Source: Deltaproteobacteria bacterium
Lineage (GTDB): Bacteria; UBA10199; SBBF01
NCBI GenBank assembly: GCA_016207765.1
Contig: JACQOY010000063.1
Location: 1 to 22,438, forward strand
Length of the DNA stretch: 22,438 bases
Reading direction: 5' to 3'
Positions 22,401 to 22,438 of the stretch are shown here, piece by piece. The first letter of the stretch is position 1. Every line of letters starts with the position of its first letter. The translations under genes were made by a program, and so were the position numbers. Below the pieces are notes generated by a model. That model did no database searches. It was given only the letters and a program-made list of their open reading frames with translations, and was not told the DNA's origin.

Positions 22401-22438
22401 ATGGCTAAGAAAAAAGCAAGCAAGAAAGTGGCCTTTGG
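22401..22438 (+). CDS. Lysine-rich protein, N-terminus only (runs off the window)
   Basis: ATG 22401 is preceded by AAAGGAG at 22388-22394, a strong SD, and by a good promoter and leader. Only 12 full codons are visible, reading MAKKKASKKVAF. Such Lys/Ala-rich starts occur in histone-like or DNA-binding small proteins and in some ribosomal proteins, but this is too short to assign. Confidence 0.7.
   Translation, partial: MAKKKASKKVAF

Overview
The window reads as a stretch of chromosome from a Gram-negative bacterium of moderate to high GC. The evidence is signal-peptide-bearing outer-membrane barrel proteins ending in Phe, several lipoboxes, and SD-led housekeeping genes on both strands. 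The mix (single-domain response regulator, tandem DUF507 genes, class I-beta DAHP synthase, long-form IspG, B12-dependent ribonucleotide reductase, DUF4258/YgiT pair) suggests an uncultured lineage of the former Deltaproteobacteria or a neighbouring phylum. That placement is inference; no rRNA or tRNA gene is present to anchor it.

Layout. 1-1882: two palindromic repeats, an XRE regulator (-), and two secreted or lipoprotein-like genes (+) sharing a divergent promoter built into a perfect inverted repeat. 1926-5500 (-): the tightly overlapped operon tmk-holB-metG, followed 11 bp later by a DUF4258/YgiT toxin-antitoxin-like pair. 5541-6770: a porin with its terminator. 7002-7382: a CheY-like receiver (+). 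7467-9476 (-): groES-groEL, with groEL carrying an in-frame TAG. 9614-10708 (-): an outer-membrane protein and two overlapping DUF507 genes. 10797-11816 (+): DAHP synthase. 11749-13232 (-): a SprT-like metalloprotease and an RluA-family pseudouridine synthase. 13433-17171 (+): alpha/beta hydrolase, ispG, and an L,D-transpeptidase lipoprotein. 17168-17941 (-): SDR oxidoreductase. 18092-18325 (+): ferredoxin. 18610-22293 (+): nrdJ behind a NrdR-box-like site. 22401-end (+): start of a Lys-rich protein.

The functional content is mostly housekeeping: nucleotide supply and replication (tmk, holB, nrdJ), translation (metG, Rlu), folding (groESL), aromatic and isoprenoid synthesis (DAHP synthase, ispG) and envelope (porin, L,D-transpeptidase).

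The striking feature is repetitive DNA sitting in frame inside housekeeping genes. A ~97-99 bp cloverleaf-like element with perfect terminal inverted repeats lies in the pseudouridine synthase gene and again in the L,D-transpeptidase gene, in opposite orientations relative to the reading frame, and both stay open. Two heptanucleotide tandem arrays lie at a domain junction of ispG. Gly-Ala-Thr coding repeats occur at two sites in nrdJ. Separately, a family of ~28 bp palindromes with conserved outer arms and a variable but self-complementary core recurs in intergenic spaces, including between groES and groEL and inside a bidirectional terminator. Together with the amber codon in groEL, these are the observations most worth following.
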